Source: Candidatus Peribacteria bacterium RIFCSPHIGHO2_01_FULL_51_35 (GTDB lineage Bacteria; Patescibacteriota; Gracilibacteria; Peribacterales; Peribacteraceae). Taken from it: a stretch of DNA of 63,712 nucleotides. Shown piece by piece: positions 1-8,500 of the stretch. The notes beneath the pieces are model-generated. The model was given only the letters and a program-made list of their open reading frames with translations. It was not told where the DNA came from and searched no databases. Numbering within the stretch: the stretch's first letter is position 1; every line of letters starts with the position of its first letter. The DNA is taken from positions 1-63,712 of the forward strand of contig MFXP01000011.1 of assembly GCA_001787535.1 (NCBI GenBank). The letters are read 5' to 3'. The position numbers and the translations under genes are program-made.

Positions 1-346
<346 letters not shown>

Positions 347-467
347 ATTTTTCTTTCTCTGTCTTTGACGGCCTTTTAAAGCTGTCATCAGAGTACTGTT
401 CGTGTGTTACAACATGAATATTCTTGAGAATACAATAATCTCATTTTTCTATCGATTTGAATTCAGA

Positions 468-585
468 GTCCTGGTGGTTCTAGCGGCGGGGTCACACCCG
501 ATCCCATTCCGAACTCGGAAGTTAAGCCCGCCCGCGCCGATGGTAGCTGTCCTTGTGACCGCAAGAGTAGGTCGCTGCCGGGACC
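468..585 (+). rRNA. rrf: 5S ribosomal RNA
   Basis: A complete 5S rRNA. The conserved core CCGATCCCATTCCGAACTCG lies near 498-517, and helix I forms between GTCCTGG (469-474) and CCGGGAC (578-584). A further perfect GAATTC/GAATTC pairing (459-464 with 588-593) outside helix I probably forms the precursor processing stem. It is the last gene of the rRNA operon, about 120 bases after the 23S end. Confidence 0.95.
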
Positions 586-641
586 TTGAATTCATACAGA
601 GGAGCCGCCGGCTTTTTGTCGTATGCGAGTACAATTATTGC

Positions 642-1451
642 ATGTTAGAGCGTTTGCAGAAAATTTTATCGGCTCAGGGAATCGCTTCCAGGCGTAAGGC
701 GGAGGAATACATCCAAGCCGGTCTTGTGAAAGTGAATGGTGCAGTTGCGAAGATCGGGGACAAGGCGGATCCAGAAAAAGATCGCATTGAAGTCGACGGC
801 AAAGTTCTGAAAGAACGGCAGGAGATGCTCTATTACTTACTTCATAAACCCGTGAATGTGGTGACGAGCAATATTGAACGTTGGACGAAAGACACGCCAC
901 GCATCCTTACAGAAGGTCAAAAAAGAGCGCAAAAAAGAAAAGGTGCTTCCGGAAAAACGCCCCAGCCGCTCAAAGATGTCACCGTGCGAGATATCCTTCC
1001 GAAGCATCTCCAAGGAAAGATTTTTCCCGTTGGAAGATTGGATAAAGATTCCAGCGGTCTCCTCTTGATGACGAATGACGGCGTGCTTGCGCATCGACTC
1101 ACGCACCCGAAATTCGATCATGAAAAAGAATATGAAGTGGAAGTCATCAATGTGTTTCAAAAAGGAGCCATCGAAAAACTGGAGCAGGGGATGCTGCTGG
1201 ACGGGCGACTTACCAAACCCGCACGCGTCAAAAAAATGAGTCCTTCGAAAATCAGAATAGCGCTGACAGAAGGGCGAAACAGGCAGGTGCGGCGCATGTG
1301 TGAACAAGTGGGTTCTCCTGTAAAAACTCTGCAGCGTGTGCGCATTATGACATTGGAGGATCCTGCCTTAAAAGTCGGTCAGTTAAGGAAATTGACGCAA
1401 TCTGAGGGCTTGCTAATTCTGCAATCTGTTGGTATAAATTATCCTTCCTAA
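642..1451 (+). CDS. rluB: 23S rRNA pseudouridine synthase RluB
   Basis: Predicted RsuA/RluB/RluE-type pseudouridine synthase of 269 residues. An N-terminal S4 RNA-binding domain (residues 1-60, RLQKILSAQGIASRRKAEEY) is followed by the catalytic domain with the motif GRLDKDSSGLLLMTNDG, whose first Asp is the expected nucleophile. A basic insert (about residues 90-115) separates them. The frame stays open upstream into the 5S gene, so the start was placed at the ATG at 642, where the S4 domain begins. In E. coli RluB modifies U2605 of 23S rRNA; the equivalent base is near position 70 of this window, so enzyme and substrate genes are adjacent. RluB is preferred over RsuA because of this context. 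Confidence 0.88.
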   Translation: MLERLQKILSAQGIASRRKAEEYIQAGLVKVNGAVAKIGDKADPEKDRIEVDGKVLKERQEMLYYLLHKPVNVVTSNIERWTKDTPRILTEGQKRAQKRKGASGKTPQPLKDVTVRDILPKHLQGKIFPVGRLDKDSSGLLLMTNDGVLAHRLTHPKFDHEKEYEVEVINVFQKGAIEKLEQGMLLDGRLTKPARVKKMSPSKIRIALTEGRNRQVRRMCEQVGSPVKTLQRVRIMTLEDPALKVGQLRKLTQSEGLLILQSVGINYPS

Positions 1452-1457
1452 AAAGTT

Positions 1458-1808
1458 ATGAATTTCCCTGTCCCCGAAGGCTATTACGACGGTGTCAACG
1501 AAGAGGATAAGCCACATTATCAAGCTATCATTGATGCGCTTGATACGGCAGAGGTCACAGATCCCGTTGAGGCGGCCACTCAAATAAATGCGATGCTTTC
1601 GGGTACCGGCATTGCCCCAGGAGCTTCCGAATCAGCACTTATACGCCATGTGTGGGCTCCTTCGAAACTTGTTAAATTACTTGTTGCAGGAATTAAGGCG
1701 AATCCCGATCAGGCGTTTGTAGATCAGGCTTTGGCAAAAATAAATGAGGCACGGCAAGAAGCGCTGCGAGAATTGCGAATGGGGGTATTTAAGAAAATCG
1801 GAGGATAG
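1458..1808 (+). CDS. small protein of unknown function
   Basis: A 116-residue soluble protein that I do not recognise. It follows rluB after six bases and is probably co-transcribed with it. The sequence starts MNFPVPEGYYDG, has no signal peptide or membrane segment, and looks mostly helical: residues 20-110 are rich in Ala, Leu, Glu and Lys, with a central ALIRHVWAPSKLVKLLVAGI stretch. It has no cysteine and no nucleotide-binding motif. Open frame length, start codon position and codon use support a real gene; no function can be given. Confidence 0.6.
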   Translation: MNFPVPEGYYDGVNEEDKPHYQAIIDALDTAEVTDPVEAATQINAMLSGTGIAPGASESALIRHVWAPSKLVKLLVAGIKANPDQAFVDQALAKINEARQEALRELRMGVFKKIGG

Positions 1809-1855
1809 CAATGATTTTCGGACAATTCACAAACATACAAAATCAAAGTGTTTTG

Positions 1856-1864
1856 TGCTATAAT
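1856..1864 (+). promoter_or_regulatory. extended -10 promoter (TGCTATAAT)
   Basis: TGCTATAAT is a perfect extended -10 element. No good -35 lies 17 bases upstream (ATACAA), which extended -10 promoters tolerate. Transcription would begin near 1871, giving about 23 bases of leader before the remnant start at 1894 and driving the RNase gene beyond it. A second perfect TATAAT lies at 1973-1978, 13 bases before the RNase start. Confidence 0.55.
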
Positions 1865-1893
1865 GATTTGAGCGGCATACTTCGAACACACAT

Positions 1894-1977
1894 ATGAAAA
1901 TTATCCCCCACGGCGCGGCTCAACCCCACTTCGCTCCGCTAGCGCGGAGCTACGAGGGGCTTCGTTCTCTATTATAA
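1894..1977 (+). pseudogene. remnant N-terminus duplicating the RNase gene start
   Basis: A 27-codon frame beginning MKIIPHGAAQ, almost the same ten residues as the start of the beta-CASP protein 98 bases downstream (MRIIPHGAAQ). After codon ten it runs into a GC-rich palindrome (1924-1959) and then a stop. Nearly every codon differs from the downstream copy at the third base although the peptide is conserved, so this is not a recent copy. I read it as the stump of a former paralogue or of an old duplicated 5' end; it could also be an upstream leader peptide. Confidence 0.5.
1924..1959. repeat. GC-rich palindrome in the RNase gene leader
   Basis: Perfect stem GCTCCGC/GCGGAGC (1933-1939 with 1944-1950) with loop TAGC, extended by CCCC/GGGG. 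It lies exactly where the remnant start at 1894 loses similarity to the downstream gene. It has no T-tract, so it is not a typical terminator, and it sits between two -10 boxes. Confidence 0.6.
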
Positions 1978-1991
1978 TTCTCTAAACCGTT

Positions 1992-3389
1992 ATGCGAATA
2001 ATTCCACATGGTGCCGCCCAGGAAGTAACTGGCACGTGCCATGAAATTCAGGTCGGCGATAAGCGCATACTGCTTGATTGCGGGTTATTCCAGGGGCACC
2101 GCGAAGAAGCTGCGGCCAAGAATGCGACATTTGATTTCAATTCACTGGGAAACATCAACGCGTTGGTGCTCTCGCACGCGCATATGGACCACGTGGGACG
2201 CATTCCACTGCTCTACAAGAAAGGATATCGAAAGCCGGTCTTCTGCACCTATGCCACAAAAGATTTGGCCGAAGTGATGCTGATGGACAGCGGATACATC
2301 CAGGAAAAAGACGAAGAATATTTCTGCAAGCACTTGGCTGCTTCCAAAATGAAATGCGATGGTCCGCTCTACAGGCAGCAGGATGCGAAAGATTGCATGC
2401 AAATCTTCCACGGTAAGAATTACGGCGAATGGTTTACGGTCTGCGACGGCATCAAGGCGCAATTTTTGGATGCAGGACATATCATTGGTGCCGCGATGAT
2501 CGTTTTCGAGATTATCGAAAACGGCAAAGCCAGGCGCATCGGCTTCAGCGGAGACCTGGGTAGAGCAATGCTACCCATCATCCGTGATCCCAGTGCCATG
2601 CCGCCCGTGGAAGCGCTGATCTGTGAATCGACGTACGGCAACAAAAAGCACCAGGACATCGGCACGGCAAAGCATGCGCTGCAAGACGTCATCATCCGCA
2701 CGGCGAAGCGCGGCGGCAAAGTTCTCATTCCCGCCTTTTCCCTGGAACGCACCCAGGAAATCGTCTTCGATCTCCATGTGCTCTGGGATGCAAAAGAGAT
2801 TCCCGCACTCCCCATCGTCATCGATTCCCCCCTTGCTTCCAAAGTCACCAGTGTGTTCATGAAACATCCAGAATGCTATGACAAAGAAATGTACGATCGC
2901 TTCCTGGGCAAACAGCACAATCCGTTTCAATTTTCTCTGGTGCGTTACACGGAGACCGTGGAGGAGAGCAAAGCGCTCAACGGAACGCCGGGCCCCATGA
3001 TCATCATGGCGGGTTCCGGCATGTGCGAAGCGGGACGCATTCGCCATCATCTGCGCAACGAGATCGAGGATGCGCGGAACAGCATCGTCGCGGTCGGGTT
3101 CATGGCAGAACATACGCTTGGCAGGAAGATCGTGGATCCGACGATCAAGGACGTGAAAATTTTCGATGAAGTGTTCCAGAAGAAGGCAGAAGTGACGTAC
3201 ATCGATGCGTACTCGGGACATGCCGACATGGCGGATCTCGACCACTACGTGTTCGACATCAAAGGACTCGAAAAAGTCATCCTCGTACACGGGGAAATGC
3301 ACCAGATGCAGCCCTTTGCAGAGCGCATCAAGCATGTGAAAAATATCGATGTGGTGATGCCGAAGAGGGGGGAGATCATCGAGCTCTGA
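1992..3389 (+). CDS. beta-CASP metallo-beta-lactamase RNase
   Basis: A 465-residue RNA-processing hydrolase of the CPSF73/YSH1-like group. The metallo-beta-lactamase fold carries the zinc motif SHAHMDHVGR (residues 61-70) and a later GFSGDLGR. A beta-CASP domain fills the middle, and the C-terminal RMMBL part ends with SGHADMADL and LVHGE. Proteins of this family act as endo- and 5' exonucleases on RNA in the cytoplasm; whether this one does both is not visible. The start at 1992 matches the usual IIPHGAAQEVTG family N-terminus. It has its own promoter region and is followed by a word-repeat hairpin. Confidence 0.88.
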   Translation: MRIIPHGAAQEVTGTCHEIQVGDKRILLDCGLFQGHREEAAAKNATFDFNSLGNINALVLSHAHMDHVGRIPLLYKKGYRKPVFCTYATKDLAEVMLMDSGYIQEKDEEYFCKHLAASKMKCDGPLYRQQDAKDCMQIFHGKNYGEWFTVCDGIKAQFLDAGHIIGAAMIVFEIIENGKARRIGFSGDLGRAMLPIIRDPSAMPPVEALICESTYGNKKHQDIGTAKHALQDVIIRTAKRGGKVLIPAFSLERTQEIVFDLHVLWDAKEIPALPIVIDSPLASKVTSVFMKHPECYDKEMYDRFLGKQHNPFQFSLVRYTETVEESKALNGTPGPMIIMAGSGMCEAGRIRHHLRNEIEDARNSIVAVGFMAEHTLGRKIVDPTIKDVKIFDEVFQKKAEVTYIDAYSGHADMADLDHYVFDIKGLEKVILVHGEMHQMQPFAERIKHVKNIDVVMPKRGEIIEL

Positions 3390-3391
3390 TG

Positions 3392-3454
3392 AATGACCAA
3401 TGACCAAAACTCAATGACCAAGTTGGTCATTGGTCATTGCGTCATTGGTCATTT
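3392..3454. repeat. word-repeat hairpin, AATGACC family, copy 1
   Basis: Left arm AATGACCAATGACCA (3392-3406) is the exact inverse complement of the right arm at 3424-3438. The right arm continues with GCGTCATTGGTCATTT. Three more copies (26081, 49365, 50344) share this right-arm layout. It lies three bases after the RNase stop and just before the ABC permease. Confidence 0.85.
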
Positions 3455-3465
3455 AAGCTGGTTCC

Positions 3466-4302
3466 ATGTCCCGTCCATTCACGATCGCACACTCGCTCCG
3501 CGTTATCCTCGCCATGGGCTGGTCTGATTTTGTGCTGAAATATCGCGGATCTTTTTTTGGATACTTGTGGTCGCTGGCGGCGCCGCTCGTGAAATTTCTG
3601 GTCATCCTCTATGTCTTCGGTCCCTTCATGCGCGATGCCATTCCGGATTATCCGCTCTACCTCTTCCTCGGCATCATTCTGTGGGAACATTTTACGCATA
3701 CCACGATGGGCTGCATGACGATGCTGCATGATAAGAAATCCATCATTCAAAAACTGCGGTTTCCGCGGATCCTCCTCATTTTTTCCGTTGGCTGGACAAA
3801 CTTCATCATCTTCCTGACGCACTTCTGCATTTTCCTGTTCTTCGCGCTGGTGCTCGACATCACTTTTACTTGGACGCGGTTCTCCATGCTGCTCATTTTC
3901 GTCCAGATGACACTGCTTGCACTGGGAGTCGGGATGATGCTTTCTTCGTTCTCGCTGCGCTTCAAAGACATTCCGCATCTCTGGAGCGTCATGACGCAGA
4001 TTCTCTTCTGGCTCACGCCGATCATGTATCCGTACTCCGCAGATCGTCCTTTTTTTGAGGCACTGCTGCAGGTGCCGGGGCTCATGCGCGACATCTCGTG
4101 GGTTAGATTTCTGGATATCTTCGTACGGTTCCAGCCACTCTCCGTCCTCATCCACGACGCCCGTCGCGCAATGATCTTCTCTCCATCTCAGGCACCGAGT
4201 GCGCTGCATGCGCTGGGGTTCACCATCCTCTGTCTCCTACTCTTTTCCATTGGGGTGCTCATCTTCATTCGTCGGAGCCAGTCTTTCCTGCAAGAATACT
4301 AA
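3466..4302 (+). CDS. wzm: ABC-2 type polysaccharide export permease
   Basis: A 278-residue integral membrane protein with about six hydrophobic segments (near residues 30-55, 65-85, 115-145, 150-175, 185-205, 250-272) and the ABC-2 layout of the Wzm/TagG family. These permeases export lipid-linked polysaccharide or teichoic-type polymers across the cytoplasmic membrane. The N-terminal DFVLKYRGSFFGYLW is typical of the family. The ATPase partner starts two bases after its stop, so the two form one operon. The cargo cannot be read from sequence; a wall polymer serving as ligand for the SLH proteins of this window would fit, by inference. Confidence 0.86.
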   Translation: MSRPFTIAHSLRVILAMGWSDFVLKYRGSFFGYLWSLAAPLVKFLVILYVFGPFMRDAIPDYPLYLFLGIILWEHFTHTTMGCMTMLHDKKSIIQKLRFPRILLIFSVGWTNFIIFLTHFCIFLFFALVLDITFTWTRFSMLLIFVQMTLLALGVGMMLSSFSLRFKDIPHLWSVMTQILFWLTPIMYPYSADRPFFEALLQVPGLMRDISWVRFLDIFVRFQPLSVLIHDARRAMIFSPSQAPSALHALGFTILCLLLFSIGVLIFIRRSQSFLQEY

Positions 4303-4304
4303 GG

Positions 4305-5009
4305 ATGGAACCTGTCATCTCTTGTACTGGCATCTCCAAAAGCTTCCAGCGGACACTTGTGCCCATTTCCTTCCTGCAGGATCGCTTCCTTCACCCCTTG
4401 CGGGGAGCGTGGCGCGTACAGGCGCTCAAGGACATCACTTTCGCAGTCGAAAAAGGGGAATGGGTGGGACTCTATGGCCCAAACGGATGCGGCAAAACAA
4501 CTCTTCTTCGCATTCTTGCAGGACTCATGCAGCCCGACAGCGGATCGGTCGATGTGCGAGGAACCATCTCTTCTTACTTCGATTTTTCCGCAGGTTTTCA
4601 CGACGAGCGCAGCGCCGTTGAAAATTTGTATTTCCACGGACTCTTTCGCGGCATGTCTTCTCAAGAAATTCGCTCCATCATCGATGACATCATTGCCTTT
4701 GCAGGCGTGGAATCGCACCAAGACCTTCCCGTGAAATGTTTTTCGACTGGCATGAAGCTCCGCCTGGGCTTTGCCGCCGCCACGCACATGAAGGCGGATG
4801 TGTATTTGATGGATGAAGTCTTGGCCGTGGGAGACAGAGCATTCCAAATACAGTGCTTGGAAAAACTCACAGCCATGAAGGCGACGGGAGCCTCGGCATT
4901 GCTCGTGAGCCATAATTTGCAGCATCTGAAGCGTGTGTGTGATCGGGTTTTGTATCTGGAGGAAGGAGCTCTCACGCACGAAGAGTGCGTGCATGCAGTC
5001 GCTCATTGA
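4305..5009 (+). CDS. wzt: polysaccharide ABC exporter ATP-binding protein
   Basis: A 234-residue ATPase partner of the preceding permease. Walker A is GPNGCGKTT (58-66), the ABC signature is FSTGMKLRL (near 146-154), Walker B is VYLMDE (166-171) and the switch histidine is in LVSH (200-203). It ends soon after the nucleotide-binding domain, so it lacks the C-terminal carbohydrate-recognition domain of O9a-type Wzt and resembles KpsT or TagH. AAGG directly abuts the ATG. A palindrome follows at 5017 and may end the operon. Confidence 0.88.
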   Translation: MEPVISCTGISKSFQRTLVPISFLQDRFLHPLRGAWRVQALKDITFAVEKGEWVGLYGPNGCGKTTLLRILAGLMQPDSGSVDVRGTISSYFDFSAGFHDERSAVENLYFHGLFRGMSSQEIRSIIDDIIAFAGVESHQDLPVKCFSTGMKLRLGFAAATHMKADVYLMDEVLAVGDRAFQIQCLEKLTAMKATGASALLVSHNLQHLKRVCDRVLYLEEGALTHEECVHAVAH

Positions 5010-5016
5010 ATCTCCA

Positions 5017-5043
5017 TAGAGACGCGCGAATCGCGCGTCTCTG
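5017..5043. repeat. GAGACGCGCG palindrome
   Basis: AGAGACGCGCGA is followed at once by TCGCGCGTCTCT, a perfect stem of 12 pairs. The same palindrome recurs at 8472-8500 and 21278-21306. Here it lies eight bases after the exporter ATPase stop. Without a T-tract it is not an obvious intrinsic terminator, though it could stabilise the 3' end of the mRNA. Confidence 0.8.
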
Positions 5044-5099
5044 CGAGTTCAGGATTCTGATCGGTTGGTCATTTTCCTTAATCTCTCTACAATCATCCC

Positions 5100-6068
5100 A
5101 TGGATATCCAGAAGAGTTCTGCGGCAATCCTCAGCCGTCCGGGGACTGCTTTTGCAGGGCTGCCGCAGATGAACATTCCGTGGTTTGAGTCGCCTTTTTT
5201 TGAGGAATTGCTGCAAGAACAGCGTCTTCCAACGCAGGATGAGGCACTCGTGCGATCCTATGCTGAAAATGGATATGTGGTGCTTGATCCTCTTATGGAT
5301 GATCTTGGTGATGTTTCTGAGCGCATTATCAAGGACCTCGCAAAACCGCTCCAAGGAAAATTGCGGCTGCAGGATGCGTGGAAATTTTCCGAGAATGTGA
5401 AAGCCGTTGCCGTGCATCCGAGCATTTTGAAAATCCTCCAGCTTTTTTACCAGCGCGATCCCATTCCGTTCCAGACGCTTAATTTTCCCGTGGGAACCGA
5501 GCAGCACACGCACAGCGACACCGTGCACTTCCACTGCGTGCCGCATCGTTTTATGTGCGGCGTGTGGATGGCGCTGGAGGACATCGATGATGCATCCGGA
5601 CCGCTTCACATCTACCCCGGCAGCCACAAACTGCCTGTGTGGAATTTCCATGATCTGGGGCTTCCGTCCGGGTACGAACACTACGAGCAGTACGAAGAAG
5701 GAATTGCGCAGTATGTGCGTGCTTTGGGGCTGACGAAGAAAAAAGTGCTCCTGAAAAAAGGTCAGATTCTCGTATGGGCTGCCAACCTGCTGCATGGCGG
5801 CGAGCCGATCTTGGAGCCCGGGCGCACGCGCCACAGCCAAGTGACGCATTATTACTTCAGTGATTGCCTCTATTACACGCCCATGCACTCCGATCCCTAC
5901 ATCGGAAAAATGCAGTTGCGCACGATTACCGATATCCGAACGGGCGCTGTTGTACCGAACATGTACAACGGAAAAGTGATTGAGAGTGAGCAGGCATCTT
6001 CCCTGCGGCCTTCGCGAGCAGGCATTGCCCGCCGCGTGCTACGGCGTTTGCGCCGGACGATTGCGTGA
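5100..6068 (+). CDS. phytanoyl-CoA dioxygenase (PhyH) family oxygenase
   Basis: A 322-residue Fe(II)/2-oxoglutarate-type dioxygenase. The iron ligands are the HSD motif (His138, Asp140) and distal His232 in NLLHGGEP; Arg244 in GRTRHSQVTH is placed to bind 2-oxoglutarate. IYPGSHK (171-177) is typical of the PhyH fold. The substrate is unknown. Its position between a polysaccharide exporter and a methyltransferase suggests modification of an envelope glycan or lipid, by inference. The start follows a pyrimidine-rich stretch. The 3' end overlaps the opposing methyltransferase gene by 30 bases. Confidence 0.8.
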   Translation: MDIQKSSAAILSRPGTAFAGLPQMNIPWFESPFFEELLQEQRLPTQDEALVRSYAENGYVVLDPLMDDLGDVSERIIKDLAKPLQGKLRLQDAWKFSENVKAVAVHPSILKILQLFYQRDPIPFQTLNFPVGTEQHTHSDTVHFHCVPHRFMCGVWMALEDIDDASGPLHIYPGSHKLPVWNFHDLGLPSGYEHYEQYEEGIAQYVRALGLTKKKVLLKKGQILVWAANLLHGGEPILEPGRTRHSQVTHYYFSDCLYYTPMHSDPYIGKMQLRTITDIRTGAVVPNMYNGKVIESEQASSLRPSRAGIARRVLRRLRRTIA

Positions 6069-6983
6069 TGCAATCACACGCGCATTTTTGTGGAGTTTCC
6101 GCAGTGGCAATGTCCATCGCCAACTTTTGGAGCGCCGCATGCGCTGCAGGATCATTTCTTTTTCCGCGCACTCGCGCTGCAATCTGCGAACGATGTGTTC
6201 ATGCTCGCCAAGCTTCCCGAGCATTTTATTCCGTTCCTCCTCCATTTTTTCCACATGCCCTTTCAAGGGAGTTTTTCTTTCCAGATCTTGGATCAAAGCC
6301 CGGAATGGTGGTTGTTTTTCAGCAAGGGAAAGCGGAAAAAGAATCCCCAAGCCTTGGAATCCGGGAACCGTGATGAATCGAAGCTGAGCCGCTCTCTCCT
6401 TCAAAAAATCTTCGATTGCCGTGAGCACGCCATTGCGCGGCGTTCCTTCTTCCGTTGCATGAAACGAATGTGCGTTGAACCCTTTTGTGAGTGAAAGATT
6501 TTTATCTCCGGGGACGATGGCTGCGCGCAGGTGGGGATGCAAAAACTCTTTCGGGATTTCTTCCGGTGAATAATACAAATCGCGCCGATCGTACGGCCAA
6601 GCCACATCATGGAGCAGCACAAGAGGAAATTTTCCGGAACGCTTCGCCATTGCTTCTATCAACTTCAGTTCCTGCGTTACGGTGTACCAGTTGTGGTCGC
6701 CATCAATGAGGACTGCGTCGCACGCATCAATTTCTTGCAGTGCTTCGATGCTCCGTTTTTTGTGGAAGCGCACGCGCGGATATTTTCCGAGCAGAGTAGC
6801 GGCATCAAACCACGGGCGGGGATCGATGCACTGCAATTCGTCTCCGTGCTCTTCGCAATATGCAGCAAGTAGGTGCGAATGCTTGCCTTCGCCCATGCCG
6901 ATTTCAATCAATGATCGAGCATTAATAGATCGCAGCAGCGGCTCGATAATGCTTGGGAAGAAGCGGTGCATTGCCGTTAGCAT
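6039..6983 (-). CDS. class I SAM-dependent methyltransferase with C-terminal coiled coil
   Basis: A 314-residue protein. The SAM-binding motif I reads LIEIGMGEGKHSH (residues 25-37), followed by an acidic LQCIDPRP and VLIDGDHNWY, a pattern seen in Methyltransf_24-type and glycan-modifying enzymes. After about residue 225 the sequence becomes a charged coiled coil (EKMEEERNKMLGKLGEHEH) ending RRSKSWRWTLPLRKL, a tail common in surface-glycan glycosyltransferases and methyltransferases. I infer glycan methylation together with the exporter and PhyH genes. It converges on the dioxygenase gene and diverges from the sigma-factor locus. Confidence 0.72.
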   Translation of the reverse strand: MLTAMHRFFPSIIEPLLRSINARSLIEIGMGEGKHSHLLAAYCEEHGDELQCIDPRPWFDAATLLGKYPRVRFHKKRSIEALQEIDACDAVLIDGDHNWYTVTQELKLIEAMAKRSGKFPLVLLHDVAWPYDRRDLYYSPEEIPKEFLHPHLRAAIVPGDKNLSLTKGFNAHSFHATEEGTPRNGVLTAIEDFLKERAAQLRFITVPGFQGLGILFPLSLAEKQPPFRALIQDLERKTPLKGHVEKMEEERNKMLGKLGEHEHIVRRLQRECAEKEMILQRMRRSKSWRWTLPLRKLHKNARVIASRNRPAQTP

Positions 6984-7004
6984 AGCGGATGCGTTGGCTT
7001 TGCG

Positions 7005-7752
7005 ATGAGAGTTTTGAGCATCAAGATTCCAACTATTTGCAATTCCATAAAAATAGAGCAGTATTTTCCAATGTTGGATGAATTTCCCACAGCAGCTTCG
7101 GTGATTGATAAATCACAAGTAATTGAGGAGTGCACTCTTATTACCGGAGAAACGTTGGAGCAGTACAGGCAGAATGTGCTCAGCTATCTCTGCAAGAGAA
7201 CCGGCAACTTTCATATTGCTGAGGAATTAACACAAGAGGTCCTGTTTGCAGTTTGGGAGCTGAGATATACATATGATGGAAGCTACCCATTAATTAAGCT
7301 GCTTCTTGGTGTGGCTAGCAATGTATATTTGGGCTTTCGCGAGGGAGATACATGTCAAAAACGATGTCATCCTGTTTTTGGGAAACCGATTTCAATGCAT
7401 CATAATCTAGACAACAAATCAGAAGGCCACGATCCAATTGACCCCATTGATCATCGTGTGATTTTGCCCGAAAAAATAGCAATGCTACGAGAGAAAGTGG
7501 GGGACTGTTCTTTCCTATGTTGAAACAAAGGAAAAAAGTGGAACTCGCGCAGAAAAACGGCGCTTCATGTATTTAAAGTTACGATATTTTCAAAATCTAA
7601 GCTGTGATGCGATAGCGGAGCAATGCCGCGCTAAAACTGCTGCCGCTGTGGACAGGGCGGTGAGACGGGCAAAAAAGACATTACTTGAACATGATTTCTC
7701 TTTTGATGATGAGCGAAATCAGAAAAAAGCAGTTACAAATTCAAATCATTAG
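7005..7752 (+). pseudogene. sigma-70 family (ECF-like) factor, frameshifted
   Basis: Two adjoining frames together encode one ECF-like sigma factor. The first part (7005-7523) holds a region 2-like stretch, YRQNVLSYLCKRTGNFHIAEELTQEV; the second (visible from about 7504, ATG at 7567) holds a region 4 helix-turn-helix, FQNLSCDAIAEQCRAKT. Joined at the five-G run 7499-7503 they read ...REKVG then TVLSYVETKEKSG, so one extra G explains the split. It may be a true pseudogene, an assembly error or programmed slippage. The start could also be the ATG at 7071. The last 20 bases overlap the opposing HD gene. Confidence 0.66.
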
Positions 7753-8326
7753 CAACTGCCTTCATTGCCTGTATCGTAACATCGATGAACTCATCCAGTG
7801 GAATATTCAGCAGCGTCTCGCATTGTTTGATCTGTTCACGATCCACTTGCGCTGCGAATCCTTTGTCTTTCATTTTCTTTTTCACGCTGCTCACTTCCAC
7901 ATCTGCGATTTTTTTGCTGGGGCGCACCAGCGTCACAGCGATGATGAAACCCGTGAGTTCATCCACGCAGTACAGGCATTTTCGAAGCATGCTGTCCAGT
8001 GGATAGGCTGCACCGTACTTGGATGCATAGTGCGCGCGAATATCACCGAGTAATTCCTGCGGCGCTTGGATTGTCGCGAGTAGTTTTTCCAGCGGCTCGC
8101 CGCAGTGTTTCTCGTAATCTTTTTCCAGCATGTCCCAATCCAAATCATGCAGCATGCCGGCAACGCGCCAGGTTTGCGCGTCTCCGCCAAACTTCTTCGC
8201 CAGAGCCTCCATGGCTGAGCCCGTGGCTAATAGATGCGCTTTTGTCTGCTTGGCATGTTCCGCGATAAGACCGTGAGCAGCAGGCAGGAGATGGCCGTAT
8301 TGAACGTGCTCGAGGAGGTTTGTCAT
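7733..8326 (-). CDS. HD-domain phosphohydrolase-like protein
   Basis: A 197-residue cytosolic protein with an HD-type metal motif, MLHDLDWDMLEKDYEKH, near the middle and a preceding conserved histidine in KAHLLATGSAMEALA. Proteins like this hydrolyse phosphate mono- or diesters of nucleotides; the substrate is unknown. I placed the start at 8326 (MTNLLEHVQ), which follows a pyrimidine-rich tract; the ATG at 8344 is also in frame. The gene converges on the broken sigma factor with a 20-base overlap, and two palindromes separate it from lysS. Confidence 0.7.
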   Translation of the reverse strand: MTNLLEHVQYGHLLPAAHGLIAEHAKQTKAHLLATGSAMEALAKKFGGDAQTWRVAGMLHDLDWDMLEKDYEKHCGEPLEKLLATIQAPQELLGDIRAHYASKYGAAYPLDSMLRKCLYCVDELTGFIIAVTLVRPSKKIADVEVSSVKKKMKDKGFAAQVDREQIKQCETLLNIPLDEFIDVTIQAMKAVANDLNL

Positions 8327-8373
8327 GCGATGAGAGTAGCACATGGCTCGATTTTGTGTGTTTCCATTCGTCA

Positions 8374-8433
8374 GTAGAGACGTGCCGGTTTACCCGTCCG
8401 AAGCCTTGGTGAAGGAGGGCGGCACGTCTCTAC
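8374..8433. repeat. GTAGAGACGTGCCG palindrome with CPR-type inner stem
   Basis: GTAGAGACGTGCC (8374-8386) pairs with GGCACGTCTCTAC (8421-8433). The loop holds an inner inverted pair around CCCGTCCGAAGCC and GAAGGAGGGC. The inner element resembles palindromes that I recall as common in CPR genomes; that resemblance is from memory, not a search. Confidence 0.75.
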
Positions 8434-8471
8434 AAACACAATGAACATATTGCAAAAACGAAAGAGCATCC

Positions 8472-8500
8472 GTAGAGACGCGCGATTCGCGCGTCTCTAC
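8472..8500. repeat. GTAGAGACGCGCG palindrome supplying the lysS stop
   Basis: A near-perfect 29-base palindrome, GTAGAGACGCGCG and its inverse around ATT. Its right edge contains the TAG stop codon of lysS (8497-8499, minus strand), so the element forms the end of that gene. The same palindrome occurs at 21278-21306. Confidence 0.85.

Noticed and set aside
402-641. Longer N-terminus for RluB starting at 402
   Set aside because: It would translate through the 5S rRNA gene; the S4 domain starts at the ATG at 642.
1921-1959. Palindrome at 1924 as an intrinsic terminator
   Set aside because: No T-run follows, and it lies within a leader between two -10 boxes.
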